This document shows, one piece after another, positions 51,268-60,278 of a stretch of DNA of 64,000 nt. The first letter of the stretch is position 1. Each line of letters starts with the position of its first letter. The DNA comes from JACVRW01 sp963826165. GTDB lineage: Bacteria > Actinomycetota > Thermoleophilia > Solirubrobacterales > Thermoleophilaceae. A program made the position numbers and the translations under genes. Under the pieces are notes generated by a model, which did not search any database, was not told the DNA's origin, and was given only the letters and a program-made list of their open reading frames with translations. The DNA lies in NCBI GenBank assembly GCA_963826165.1, contig CAWGWC010000014.1, positions 62,001 to 126,000 on the forward strand, given 5' to 3'.

Positions 51268-52805
51268 GTCCTCAATGATGGCTCCGAACCTGAGAGCCTG
51301 CTGAGAACCAGCAGCGAGCGCAGGTCGTCGATCGTGTCCGCCTCGGCGGCACCCTTGTCGGGGCGGTAGCGCTTGACCCGGGCGAAGCGCAGCGCCACGC
51401 CGCCCGGGTAGCGCGTGGAGGACTGCACGCCGTCCAGAGCGATCTCCACCACGAGCTCGGGCCGTACGAGCACGGCGATGCCGCGCCGCTCGCTCTCGAG
51501 CGCAAGCAGCGCCTGCGTCTGCCACTCGAGCAGCTCGTCGGTCAGCCCCTTGAAGCACTTGCCGACCATCAGGAACTCGCCGGTCCCGGGGTCACGGGCG
51601 CCGAGGTGGAGGTTGGAGAGCCAGCCCTGGCGCCGCCCGTGACCCCACTCCGCGCCGAGCACCACGAGGTCGTAGGTGCGCACCGGCTTGACCTTGCGCC
51701 ACGCCTTGCCGCGCCGGCCGGCGCTGTACGGGGACGCTGCGTCCTTCACCACGACCCCCTCGTGGCCCGCCTCGAGCGCCTCGTCGAGCATGCGCTGCGC
51801 GGTCTGCGGATCGGAGGTGACGGTGCTCGGGATCCTTAGCTGCGGCGCCACTTGCTCGAGTCGCTCCGCTCGCTCCTGGAGCGGAGCGTCGAGCAGATCC
51901 TCACCGTCGTGGTGGAGGACGTCGAAGATGAAGGTCACGATCCCCTCCGGCGGCGCCGAGGCATCGATCTGCGACACGGTCTCCTGAAAGGAGGCCGGAC
52001 CCCGCTCGAGCATCCACAGTGCCTCGCCGTCGAACACCGCCTGCTCGAGCGGCAGGGCCCGCACCGCCGCGACGATTCCGGGCAGCGCCTGCGTGGTGTC
52101 GTTCAGGTTGCGCGTATAGATGCGGACCTCGTCGCCGCGACGGTGGATCTGGATCCGGATCCCGTCGAGCTTCCACTCGACCGAGGAGCGCTCGAAGCTC
52201 TCCACCGCCTCGGTCACGTTCGCGGCCGTGGACGCGAGCATCGGGAAGATGGGCCGGAAGATCTCGAAGCCGATCGCGCGCAGCCCCTCATCGCCGTCGG
52301 TCAGCGCCACCTCCGCGGTGTGTGTGAGATCGCCGGAGAGCATCAGGGCTCGGCGCACCAGCGTCCCCGGCAGGCCGGTGGCCTTGGCCACCGCGTCGGC
52401 CATCAGACCTGCGAGCGCGCCCTGCCTCAGCTCGCCGGTGAACAGCCGCTTGATGAAGCCGGCCTCCGGTTCCGTCGCCCGGCCGAGCAGGCTCGCCAGG
52501 AGCTCGGCGCGCCCGGCGGCCGACCCCGGGCCCGTCGTTGCCTGGACCGCGGCGATGGCGCCATCGAGGTCGGCGACCGTGAGGGCCGGCGCCTCCGCCG
52601 GTGGCTGCTCGATGCCGTAGATCGTCCTGTGGCCGATGCCGACCCGGCCCTGGCGGGGCACGCCCGTGAGAAAGCCGACCGCCGGCGCCACCTCGCCGGG
52701 ATCGAGCAGTCGCAACAACTCGGCCAGGATCGTGGCCTTCTGTGAGCGCGAGCTGGTCTCGGCGACCGCTTCGGACGCGTTCACGACGTCGGCTAGCAGC
52801 GTCAT
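51264..52805 (-). CDS. lig: ATP-dependent DNA ligase
   Basis: A 513-residue mono-functional ATP-dependent ligase. N-terminal DNA-binding helices (to about residue 200), the nucleotidyl-transfer lysine K212 in EWKLDGIRIQIH (motif I), RIYTRNLND, VFDGEALWM, FIFDVLHHDGED, EGVVVKDAASPY and the OB-fold. Similar in size and order to mycobacterial LigB. Seals nicks, probably in repair. It is translationally coupled to a two-component system downstream. Confidence 0.93.
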
Positions 52806-52815
52806 CGCTGCCCGC

Positions 52816-54615
52816 TCAGGCGGGGCGCGGCTCGGGTCCGGGCCGCGCGGCGGGACGGGCGGGGGCTCCGTCGCCGTCCGGCTCCGCGCCGTCCCCGTCG
52901 GGACGGTCGCCGCCGTTGCCGCCCGGAGCCTGTGCCCCCGGCGCACCTCCGCCTCCGGCCGCCTGCTGGGCCTTCATCCGCTCCATGAACTCGGCCTGGG
53001 CCTGCGCGGGCGTGCGCTTCAGAGCGCCCATCAGGGGCAGCACGCTCAGGACCAGCAGAGCGGCCTGACGGAAGGCCCAGGCAAAGCCCTCGCGGGCCGA
53101 GCCGGCGGTCTCGCGGATGATCTCCTCGTCGAAGCCCGGCTTGGGCTCGAAGCGGTCGCTGGTGCCGCCGGTGTAGTCGTGCAGGGTCCCCTGAATCACC
53201 ATGGCGGCCTCGGCGCGCGGGATCTCCCACTCGCCGACGATGTCCTCGATCTCGTCCTCGGCAAACCAGGACATGTGCGCGCTGAGGGCACCGCCGAAGG
53301 TGGCGATCAGTACAGCCACACCGATCGCGGCGCCCAGCTGGCGCGCCGTGTTGAGGATCCCCGACGCCAGGCCCACCTCAGGACCGGCCACTGCCCCCAT
53401 CGCGCCCACGTTGAGCGCCGGGAAGCCGATCCCCATGCCCGCGCCGATCAAGAGCAGGCCGGGCAGGATGCGCAGGTAGCTGAAGGCGTCGTCCGCGGTG
53501 GACGGCAGGAAGGAGACGATCAGCATCCCCAGCGCCATGGCGATCAGCCCCGGCTTGGCCAGCTCGCCCGGTGCGCGTTTGTCCGCCGCCCGGCCGACGA
53601 AGGGCCAAACCACCAGGCCCATGAGGGCGACGGGGAGGATGGCCAAACCCGCCTCGAGCTGGCTGTAGCCCCACAGGTTCACGAACAGCAGCGAGAGCAG
53701 GAGCAGCGAGCCGATCGCGCCCGCGCCGAAGAGCAGCATGCCGATGTTCGCGCTGCGGAATTGGCGGTTCTTCAGCAGGCTCGGAGTGATCAGCGGGTTG
53801 GGCGCTTTGCGCTCCCACCACACGAACAGGATCCCGAGCAGGATTGCCGCCTGCATGAGGCTGAGCCAGAGCGGCAGGTCGCCCGCGAAGGGGTTGGCCT
53901 CCACCAGCGCGAGCGTCAGGAACATCACCGCTGCGCCGAGCAGGAGCATGCCCCGGACGTCCACCTCGCGGCCGGCGGTGAGGTCCCACGTCTCGGGCCA
54001 CCAGCGCCAACACAGCAGCACGCCGAGGATCCCGAAGGGGATGTTGATGAGGAAGATCCAGTGCCAGCTCGCGATCTCCACCAGGACACCGCCGAGCACC
54101 GGTCCGAGGGCGGACGACACGAGCGCCACCACCGCGATCAGAGCCAGGCCCCGCCCGCGCTCATGCGGCGGGAACACCAGGACGGTGATGGCGAATCCGA
54201 GCGGCGCCAGTATGCCCGCGCCGATGCCCTGGATCACGCGGAAGCCGATCAGCCATTCCACCGACCAGGCCGCGGCGCACAGTCCAGAGCCGATCGTGAA
54301 CACCGTCAGCCCGATGATGAAAAAACGCTTGCGGCCGAACTGGTCGGCCAGCCGTCCCATCGACACGAGCAGGATCGCGAAGACGATGTTGTAGGCGTTG
54401 ACCACCCACGTGACCGTCGAAATGTCCGTGGACAGCTCGTCCTGCAACTCGGGGATGGTCACGTTGACGATCGACACGTCGAGCAGCGACATCGCCCAGC
54501 CGATCATCATCACGCCGAAGATCCGCCACTTGTGCTTCTGGAGAAGCTCCGGGGACGGGTTCTCGCGCGGGCGCTCCTCCTCCGAGGCCTGCTCGCCGAG
54601 AGTCTGCTCGCTCAC
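52816..54615 (-). CDS. DHA2-family MFS drug transporter
   Basis: A 599-residue drug:proton antiporter with about 14 predicted helices. Near the N-terminus WAMSLLDVSIVNVTIPELQ, then MGRLADQFGRKRFF (motif A) and APLGFAITVLVFPPHERGRG. It ends in a long Pro/Gly/Asp-rich tail (GGGGAPGAQAPGGNGGDRPD), unusual for the family. Coupled by ATGA to the pseudo-sulfatase gene upstream. Substrate unknown. Confidence 0.9.
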   Translation of the reverse strand: MSEQTLGEQASEEERPRENPSPELLQKHKWRIFGVMMIGWAMSLLDVSIVNVTIPELQDELSTDISTVTWVVNAYNIVFAILLVSMGRLADQFGRKRFFIIGLTVFTIGSGLCAAAWSVEWLIGFRVIQGIGAGILAPLGFAITVLVFPPHERGRGLALIAVVALVSSALGPVLGGVLVEIASWHWIFLINIPFGILGVLLCWRWWPETWDLTAGREVDVRGMLLLGAAVMFLTLALVEANPFAGDLPLWLSLMQAAILLGILFVWWERKAPNPLITPSLLKNRQFRSANIGMLLFGAGAIGSLLLLSLLFVNLWGYSQLEAGLAILPVALMGLVVWPFVGRAADKRAPGELAKPGLIAMALGMLIVSFLPSTADDAFSYLRILPGLLLIGAGMGIGFPALNVGAMGAVAGPEVGLASGILNTARQLGAAIGVAVLIATFGGALSAHMSWFAEDEIEDIVGEWEIPRAEAAMVIQGTLHDYTGGTSDRFEPKPGFDEEIIRETAGSAREGFAWAFRQAALLVLSVLPLMGALKRTPAQAQAEFMERMKAQQAAGGGGAPGAQAPGGNGGDRPDGDGAEPDGDGAPARPAARPGPEPRPA

Positions 54616-56213
54616 GGCGCGCGCGACTCCGGTGTCCGCTCGTTCGACGGCAGCCGGCCGCCCTCGGGCACGCGCCCGTCGAACTCGAAGTCGTCGGGCT
54701 CGGTGCCGTCCTCGGGATCATCGTTGTCGATCGCGTCGAAGTCGTTGGGGATCGAGTCGTCGTCCGAGTCGTCGTCGCCGCGCTCCCGGTTGGGTCGCAG
54801 CGCGCCGTCGGGGCCGAACTCCGGCAGCGTCCCGCCGGCCACCATCACCGCCACCTGCGACAGCTCGGTGAGCTTGTTGGGGTCCTCGTTGGCGACGTCG
54901 TCGAAGCGCGTGATGTCGTCCTCGGCCTCCTCGTCGTCGTCGTAGAGGCGGCGCTCGATCTCCTCGCGGTCCGCCACCATGAGCCAGCGGTTGTCGCGCA
55001 CGACGATGTTGGAGCCCGCGGCGGTGACGTTGTAGCCGCGGTGGTAGAGATCCCATTGGTCGACGTCGTCGAACAGCGCGTTCAGGTCCTCCCCGCCCAT
55101 CTTGCCGGGGATGGTCACACCCATGAAGGACACGATGGTCGGGGCCACATCGTGGGTGGTGGCGTACCAGTCCACCCCCTCGCCTGCCTTGTCGCCGTCG
55201 GGATGGCGGATCAGCATCGGAACCTCGTAGGCGGGCCGGTGCGAGGTGGGGGTGGCGATGCCGAGGTAGTCGTGGTCGCCTAGGGCGATGCCCTGGTCGC
55301 CGATCACCACGAGCATGGTGGAGCCGAGCAGGTCGAGTTCGTTCATGCGGCCGACCAGGCGCCCGACCCAGTCGTCCACCGCCTCCACGTGCTTGCGGTA
55401 GGCCGAGCGGACGCGATCGATGTCGTCGCCGTTCCAGCGCACCTCCACCAGGCGGTCGTCCATCGGGCCGAGCCCCTCGTCCTCGATCTCGCCGGGCTTG
55501 ACGTAGACGGGCGAGGCGACGGCGGCGTCGATCGGGTCGAAGGGATCGATGGCCAGGAAGAAGGGCGGGTCGCCCTGCAACCGGCCGAGCTCGCGAATGC
55601 CGGTTCGGAAGGTGTTCGCTGCGGCGCGGGTCTGGCGCCGGATGGCCGGAAGCAGCTCGGACTCGATGCCGGGGGTCTGCTCGTCCGCCAGTCGCGGCAA
55701 GCCGGCGCCGCCCCGATCGGCCGGGCGCACCACGTCCGGGAAGCGCTCACCTTCGAGGATCGGGTTGTCGCTCACGTATGACGTCGTGACTCCGCCGTCG
55801 CGCAGCGTCTCCGTGATCACCGGCTGCCAGTCCCAGATCGGGTTGAAGCCGGGCACCGGGGCCAGTCCCTCGGTACGTCTCCAGTCGCGGAAGGGAAACG
55901 AGCGCATGCCGGTGATCAGCGCCCGCCGGCCGGGCAGGCCGGGCATCGACTCGGGGATGACGCGGTCGAAGCGCAGCGAGTCGCCGGCCAGGTCGTCCAG
56001 GTTCGGCGTGTCCGCCGGCGAGTCACCCTCGAAGGCCTTGACGTGGTCGGCCCGCACCAGCGGCAAGACCACCAGCACGGCGTTGCGGGCCCGGCCCTCG
56101 TCGGCCTGGGCGGCCGCCCCGGCCGGCAGCGCGGCCAGTCCGAACACCCCGGCGCCCGCGGCACCCACGCCGCCGCGGCGCAGCAGCGCGCGCCGTGTGA
56201 GCCCGTCGCTCAC
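54612..56213 (-). CDS. Sulfatase-fold protein, probably inactive
   Basis: A 533-residue exported sulfatase-superfamily protein with a Tat-like N-terminus (LTRRALLRRGG). Three key sites are altered: the first metal motif is VVLPLVRADH instead of a DD pair; the nucleophile position is GLPGRRALITG (Gly92, where Cys/Ser/Thr is required); and the DHG is GDQG, with the following lysine lost. The acidic C-terminal tail (DDDSDDDSIPNDFD) is unlike catalytic relatives. A paralogue (56210-57754) is intact. GTG 56213 is coupled to it (GTGA). Likely a pseudoenzyme partner; a transcribed relic is also possible. Confidence 0.8.
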   Translation of the reverse strand: MSDGLTRRALLRRGGVGAAGAGVFGLAALPAGAAAQADEGRARNAVLVVLPLVRADHVKAFEGDSPADTPNLDDLAGDSLRFDRVIPESMPGLPGRRALITGMRSFPFRDWRRTEGLAPVPGFNPIWDWQPVITETLRDGGVTTSYVSDNPILEGERFPDVVRPADRGGAGLPRLADEQTPGIESELLPAIRRQTRAAANTFRTGIRELGRLQGDPPFFLAIDPFDPIDAAVASPVYVKPGEIEDEGLGPMDDRLVEVRWNGDDIDRVRSAYRKHVEAVDDWVGRLVGRMNELDLLGSTMLVVIGDQGIALGDHDYLGIATPTSHRPAYEVPMLIRHPDGDKAGEGVDWYATTHDVAPTIVSFMGVTIPGKMGGEDLNALFDDVDQWDLYHRGYNVTAAGSNIVVRDNRWLMVADREEIERRLYDDDEEAEDDITRFDDVANEDPNKLTELSQVAVMVAGGTLPEFGPDGALRPNRERGDDDSDDDSIPNDFDAIDNDDPEDGTEPDDFEFDGRVPEGGRLPSNERTPESRAP

Positions 56214-57754
56214 CCGCCGAGCACCGCCTTGCCGCCACCCTGGGCGAACTGGGGAAGCGTGCCCCCGGCCTCGTCCTCGAGCGTGCGCCAGAGGCGATCC
56301 ACCACCTCCGGGTTCTCGGCGGCCACGTCGGTCAGCTCCTCCGGGTCCGTGCGCTTGTCGTAGAGCCGCTTGCGCTTGCCCTCGCTGTCGGAGAGCAGGA
56401 ACCAGTCGAGGTCGCCCGCCAGCACGTGGTCGTCGTAGCAGGAGGTGAACACCGGGCGGGCGGGCGGCTCCTCGCCGTCGAACATGACGGACAGATCCTC
56501 GCCCGCCATCAGCCCCGGAGCGCGAACGCCCATGAAGGAGAGCGCGGTGCGCGGCAGGTCGTGGGTGGAGACGAAGAAGTCGCTGCGCTCGCCGGCGCGC
56601 TTGCCCTCCGGGTGCCGGATCATGGCGGGCACGTGGTAGATGTGCCACTGGGCACGGGCGGCGTGCTTGCCGAGGATGCCGTGCTCGCCGAGGGTCAGCC
56701 CGTGGTCGGACATGTACATCACCACGGTGTTGTCCATCAGCTTCTGCCGGTCGAGCTCGTTCATGAAGCGCCCTACCCACTCGTCCATGAACTCGATCTC
56801 GGCCGCGTACAGCTGCCGCACGCGCTCGATGGTCTCGTCGTCCACGTCCACGTCGACCACCCACGAGTAGGGCGTCTCGAAGGGCTGGATCGGCTCGATG
56901 CCCTGCTTCTCGGAGCCGAGCGGCTCGTCGCCCCAGCGCGTCTGGTAGACGCGCGGCGCGTCCAGCGGCTCGTGTGGATCGAAGGCGTCGATGCCCAGGA
57001 AGAACGGCTTTCCGGTGTCCTTGAGGTCATCCAGCAGGCGCAGCCCCGAGCGCACGACCCGCGCCGTGGGGTAGTCGTTCTCGCTGTCGCGGTAGATCGA
57101 GTTCCAGCCGGCCATGGCCCGCAGGCGCCCCACCTCGACGGTGTCGGACAGCTCGGGCAGGAGGTAGCGCTCGATCGTGCTGCGGGTGGCCGGACGCTTG
57201 TAGGGCTTGTTGAGGAAGCGGTAGGCGCCCTGCGAGTAGCTCGGCTTGACCCAGTCGAGCGTGCGCCGGAAGTTGCCGAAGCGGGGGCCGATCAGGAACG
57301 GATTGTCGGTGCAGTAGGCCGTCTCCACGTCGGCCTGGGCCATGACCTCGGTGACGATCGGGTGGAACTCCGGAATCGGGATCCAGCCGGGGCCCACGGG
57401 CAGGCCCTTGGTGGGCACGTAGTTGCGAAACGGAAACGAGCGGACGCCGGTGAGGATCGAGCGCCGCGCAGGCCCGGTGGGCATGGCCTCGGGCACGGCG
57501 TGGTCGAACACCAGCGAGTCGTTGGCCAGGGCGTCGAGGTTCGGCGTCTTGGCCAGCGAATCCGGGTTGTAGGCCGACAGGAAGTCCGCTCGCGTTGAGT
57601 CGGTGAACAGCAGGACGACGTTGGGTGCGTCCTCGGCGTGCTCGGTGGCGGGCTCGAAGTAGTCGTCGCCGCAGGCCGATGCGGCAAGGGCAGCCGTACC
57701 GGCGGCGCCGGCTCCCAACACTCCCCTTCTGGTGAAGCCACGTCGCGAGGCCAT
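56210..57754 (-). CDS. Sulfatase-fold hydrolase/transferase with Thr nucleophile
   Basis: A 514-residue alkaline-phosphatase-superfamily protein. Tat-like signal RRGVLGAGAAGTAALAASAC (a cysteine suggests a possible lipoprotein). Metal/catalytic sites: NVVLLFTDSTRADF (D52), TGPARRSILTG (Thr93 at the usual Cys/Ser position), FDPHEPLD, and MSDHGLTLGEHGILGKH. A threonine nucleophile is known in the LtaS/MdoB-type and phosphodiester branches of the superfamily, so a phosphotransferase or phosphoesterase is likelier than an arylsulfatase. Second in a unit with the acyl-CoA ligase upstream (33-nt gap). Confidence 0.83.
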   Translation of the reverse strand: MASRRGFTRRGVLGAGAAGTAALAASACGDDYFEPATEHAEDAPNVVLLFTDSTRADFLSAYNPDSLAKTPNLDALANDSLVFDHAVPEAMPTGPARRSILTGVRSFPFRNYVPTKGLPVGPGWIPIPEFHPIVTEVMAQADVETAYCTDNPFLIGPRFGNFRRTLDWVKPSYSQGAYRFLNKPYKRPATRSTIERYLLPELSDTVEVGRLRAMAGWNSIYRDSENDYPTARVVRSGLRLLDDLKDTGKPFFLGIDAFDPHEPLDAPRVYQTRWGDEPLGSEKQGIEPIQPFETPYSWVVDVDVDDETIERVRQLYAAEIEFMDEWVGRFMNELDRQKLMDNTVVMYMSDHGLTLGEHGILGKHAARAQWHIYHVPAMIRHPEGKRAGERSDFFVSTHDLPRTALSFMGVRAPGLMAGEDLSVMFDGEEPPARPVFTSCYDDHVLAGDLDWFLLSDSEGKRKRLYDKRTDPEELTDVAAENPEVVDRLWRTLEDEAGGTLPQFAQGGGKAVLGG

Positions 57755-57787
57755 TCCGGGCTCGCAGGCTAGCTGAAGGGTCCTACG

Positions 57788-59308
57788 TCACCCGCTCGAG
57801 GAAGCCGTGACCTCGGCCGGCACCTCGATCTCGCGCTTGAGGATCTTGCCGGTGGGCCCCTTGGGCAGCTCGTCGACGAACCAGACGCGACGCGGGTACT
57901 TGTACGCCGCCACCTGGTCCTTCACGTAGGCCTTGACCTCCTCGGCGTCGAGGCTCTCGCCCTGCTTGACCACCACCGCGGCGCCCACCTCCTCGCCGAG
58001 CGAGTCGTCAGGCACCCCCACCACGGCCGCCTCCTGCACGGAGGGATGCTCGTAGAGCACCTCCTCGACCTCGCGGGGGTAGATGTTGTAGCCGCCGCGG
58101 ATGATCAGGTCCTTCTTGCGGTCGACGATGAAGAAGTAGCCGTCCTCGTCCACGCGCGCCATGTCGCCCGAGTGGAACCAGCCCTCACCGGTGATCGACT
58201 CGTCGGTGGCCTCGGGCCGGTCCCAGTAGCCCTTCATGACGTTGTGGCCGCGGATGACGATCTCGCCCACCTCGCCCTGATCGACCTCGTTGCCCTCGTC
58301 GTCCCAGATCTGCATCTCCACGCCCTCGATCGGCGTGCCGATCGAGCCCGCCTTGCGCTCCTTGTGGGGATGGTTGAAGGACGCCACCGGCGAGGTCTCC
58401 GAGAGGCCGTAGCCCTCGAGAATCGGACAGCCGAACTTCTCCTCGAAGCCGCGGATGAGCTCCACCGGGATCGCCGCTCCGCCGGACATGCACAGACGCA
58501 GCGTGGAGGCGTCGGCCTCGTCGGCCGCGTCCGCGTGCAGCATCGCGTTGTACATGGTGGGCACGCCCTGGAAGACGGTGACGCCGTCGCGCTCGATGAT
58601 CTCGAGCGCCTTGTCGGGGTCGAAGCGCGGAATCATGCTCACGGTGGCGCCGTTGGCCACCGCGCTGTTCATCGTGCAGGTCTGGCCGAAGGAGTGGAAC
58701 AGCGGGAGGGCGCCGAGCAGCACGTCCTCGTGGGTGAACTCCCCGAGGGTGGTGGAGGCCATCTCGCAGTTGCGGCGCAGGTTGGCGTGCGTGAGCTCCG
58801 CGCCCTTTGGCTTGCCGGTGGTGCCGCTCGTGTAGAGGATCACCGCGGTGTCGCCGGCGTCGCGCTCCACGCTCTCGAACTCTTCGCTGTGGGCGCCCAC
58901 GAGCTGCTCGAACTCGCCCGGCTTGACCAGGATCGTCTCGGCGCCGGCGTCGGCGGCGCCCGCCTCGGCGGCTTCCGCGAAGTCTCCCCAGGCGAACAGC
59001 AGCTTCGCCCCGGAGTCGCTCAGGTAGTAGCCGGTCTCGCGCTCCTTGAGCAGGACGTTCATGGGCACGACCACGCCGCCCGCGCGCAGGATGCCGTAGT
59101 AGATCGAGGGGAAGTACGGGACGTTCGGGAGCATCAGCCCCACGCGATCGCCAGCGGCCAGGCCCTTGTCCTCGAGGAGGTTGGCGATCCGCGACGCCGC
59201 GCAGTCGAGCTGGTGGTAGGTCAGCTCCGCGTCGTCCAGCTTGAAGGCGGTCCGGTCGCCGTGCTCGGCGGCGGTGTCGGTCAGGATGCTCGCCAGGTTC
59301 TCGCTCAT
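57788..59308 (-). CDS. Long-chain acyl-CoA ligase (AMP-forming)
   Basis: A 506-residue acyl-CoA synthetase. ILYTSGTTGKPKGAELTHAN (P-loop), PLFHSFGQTCTM, EGYGLSETSPV, GEGWFHSGDMARVDEDGYFF and the C-terminal catalytic-lysine motif LPKGPTGKILKREI. The fatty-acid chain length cannot be fixed. ATG 59308 is 6 nt from minus-strand TACGCT (leaderless). Confidence 0.93.
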   Translation of the reverse strand: MSENLASILTDTAAEHGDRTAFKLDDAELTYHQLDCAASRIANLLEDKGLAAGDRVGLMLPNVPYFPSIYYGILRAGGVVVPMNVLLKERETGYYLSDSGAKLLFAWGDFAEAAEAGAADAGAETILVKPGEFEQLVGAHSEEFESVERDAGDTAVILYTSGTTGKPKGAELTHANLRRNCEMASTTLGEFTHEDVLLGALPLFHSFGQTCTMNSAVANGATVSMIPRFDPDKALEIIERDGVTVFQGVPTMYNAMLHADAADEADASTLRLCMSGGAAIPVELIRGFEEKFGCPILEGYGLSETSPVASFNHPHKERKAGSIGTPIEGVEMQIWDDEGNEVDQGEVGEIVIRGHNVMKGYWDRPEATDESITGEGWFHSGDMARVDEDGYFFIVDRKKDLIIRGGYNIYPREVEEVLYEHPSVQEAAVVGVPDDSLGEEVGAAVVVKQGESLDAEEVKAYVKDQVAAYKYPRRVWFVDELPKGPTGKILKREIEVPAEVTASSSG

Positions 59309-59363
59309 GGCGGCAGCGTATCGCGGGGACCTCTGTCCCATCCGCGGCCGTACTCCTCTCACC

Positions 59364-60278
59364 ATGAGCCGTCTGCGCGCCCCGTGCATCGTGGTCGCTG
59401 CCGTTCTCGTCGCCGGGATCGGCGCCACCGCGATCGCTGAGCCGGAGGGCAGCCCGGCGACGCAGTCCGCTCGCGTGGCCGAGAGCCCACGGCATGGCCT
59501 CACCGTGACCCTGCCCGACGGGTGGCACCGCGCGCGCCGGAACCTGACCCCGCAGCTCCACGACCCTCGCGAAATCCTGTCCGTGGCCACCTACCCGCTG
59601 CGCTACCGCCGCGGGGCGCGCTGTCGCATTTCCGGCTGTCCCACGCCGGCGCTGAACGGGTTCCGGGCGACCGACATCCTCCTCTCGGTCCAGCAGCGCA
59701 GACGTGTACGGCCGGCCGCCGAGGATGTTCCGCTCGATCTGCGTCCACAGGAGGCCGAGCTCGACGGCTGCACCCGAGGCCGGGTCGCCTGGTACGCCTT
59801 CGACCACTTCGTCGTCGCCGGTCGCACCTCATACGCGTTCGTGGTCGTCGGCGAGCGCGCTCCGCTGACCGCCCGCCGCGACCTGCGCCGCATCCTGCGT
59901 TCGCTGACGTTAGCCCAGAATGCCGAGCGAACTGCCCACGTCCCGCGCCGCGTCGAAGAGCGGGTCGGGCCAGAGCCCGAACACCAGCGTGAGCACCGCG
60001 AAGGCGATCGCCACGGCGGCCACCTCCGGCTGGGCGCGGGTGTCGGCCTCGGGCGACCAGCCCGACACCGGCTTGACGCGGCGCTGGGGCACGGTGGGGA
60101 GCTCGATCTCGTAGCGGCCCATCCACATGGCCGCGATCACGCGCAGGTAGTACGCGAGCGAGAGCACCGACCCCACCACGATGGCGATGCCCAGCCAGGT
60201 GTAGTCGCCCGAAACCGCTGCGTCGATCAGGAAGAACTTGCCGATGAAGCCGCCCGTGGCCGGGAAGCCCGCCAGTGA
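59364..60278 (+). CDS. Exported protein of unknown function, end uncertain
   Basis: Starts at ATG 59364 with a signal-like helix (CIVVAAVLVAGIGATAIAEP), then HGLTVTLPDGWHRARRNLTP and a beta-rich domain with two cysteine pairs (GARCRISGCP; ELDGCTRG). A sensible end lies near residue 180 (RRDLRRILRSLTL). The open frame, however, continues 360 nt on, antisense to nuoN, into a low-complexity segment. Possibly a base error just before nuoN's end, where stops in other frames occur (59905-59913). The C-terminal part should not be trusted. Confidence 0.55.
   Translation: MSRLRAPCIVVAAVLVAGIGATAIAEPEGSPATQSARVAESPRHGLTVTLPDGWHRARRNLTPQLHDPREILSVATYPLRYRRGARCRISGCPTPALNGFRATDILLSVQQRRRVRPAAEDVPLDLRPQEAELDGCTRGRVAWYAFDHFVVAGRTSYAFVVVGERAPLTARRDLRRILRSLTLAQNAERTAHVPRRVEERVGPEPEHQREHREGDRHGGHLRLGAGVGLGRPARHRLDAALGHGGELDLVAAHPHGRDHAQVVREREHRPHHDGDAQPGVVARNRCVDQEELADEAARGREARQ

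Noticed and set aside
53000..54800. Plus-strand 769-residue open frame opposite the DHA2 carrier
   Set aside because: Composition (His/Gln/Arg-rich) is that of an antisense frame of a membrane protein gene; no start context or homology.
54612..56864. A 750-residue minus-strand open frame for the second sulfatase-fold protein
   Set aside because: Residues before GTG 56213 overlap the upstream sulfatase gene in another frame and are low-complexity; the Tat-like signal begins at the GTG.
56210..57754. Ordinary arylsulfatase
   Set aside because: The Cys/Ser that becomes formylglycine is Thr here, and no sulfatase-modifying enzyme gene is near.
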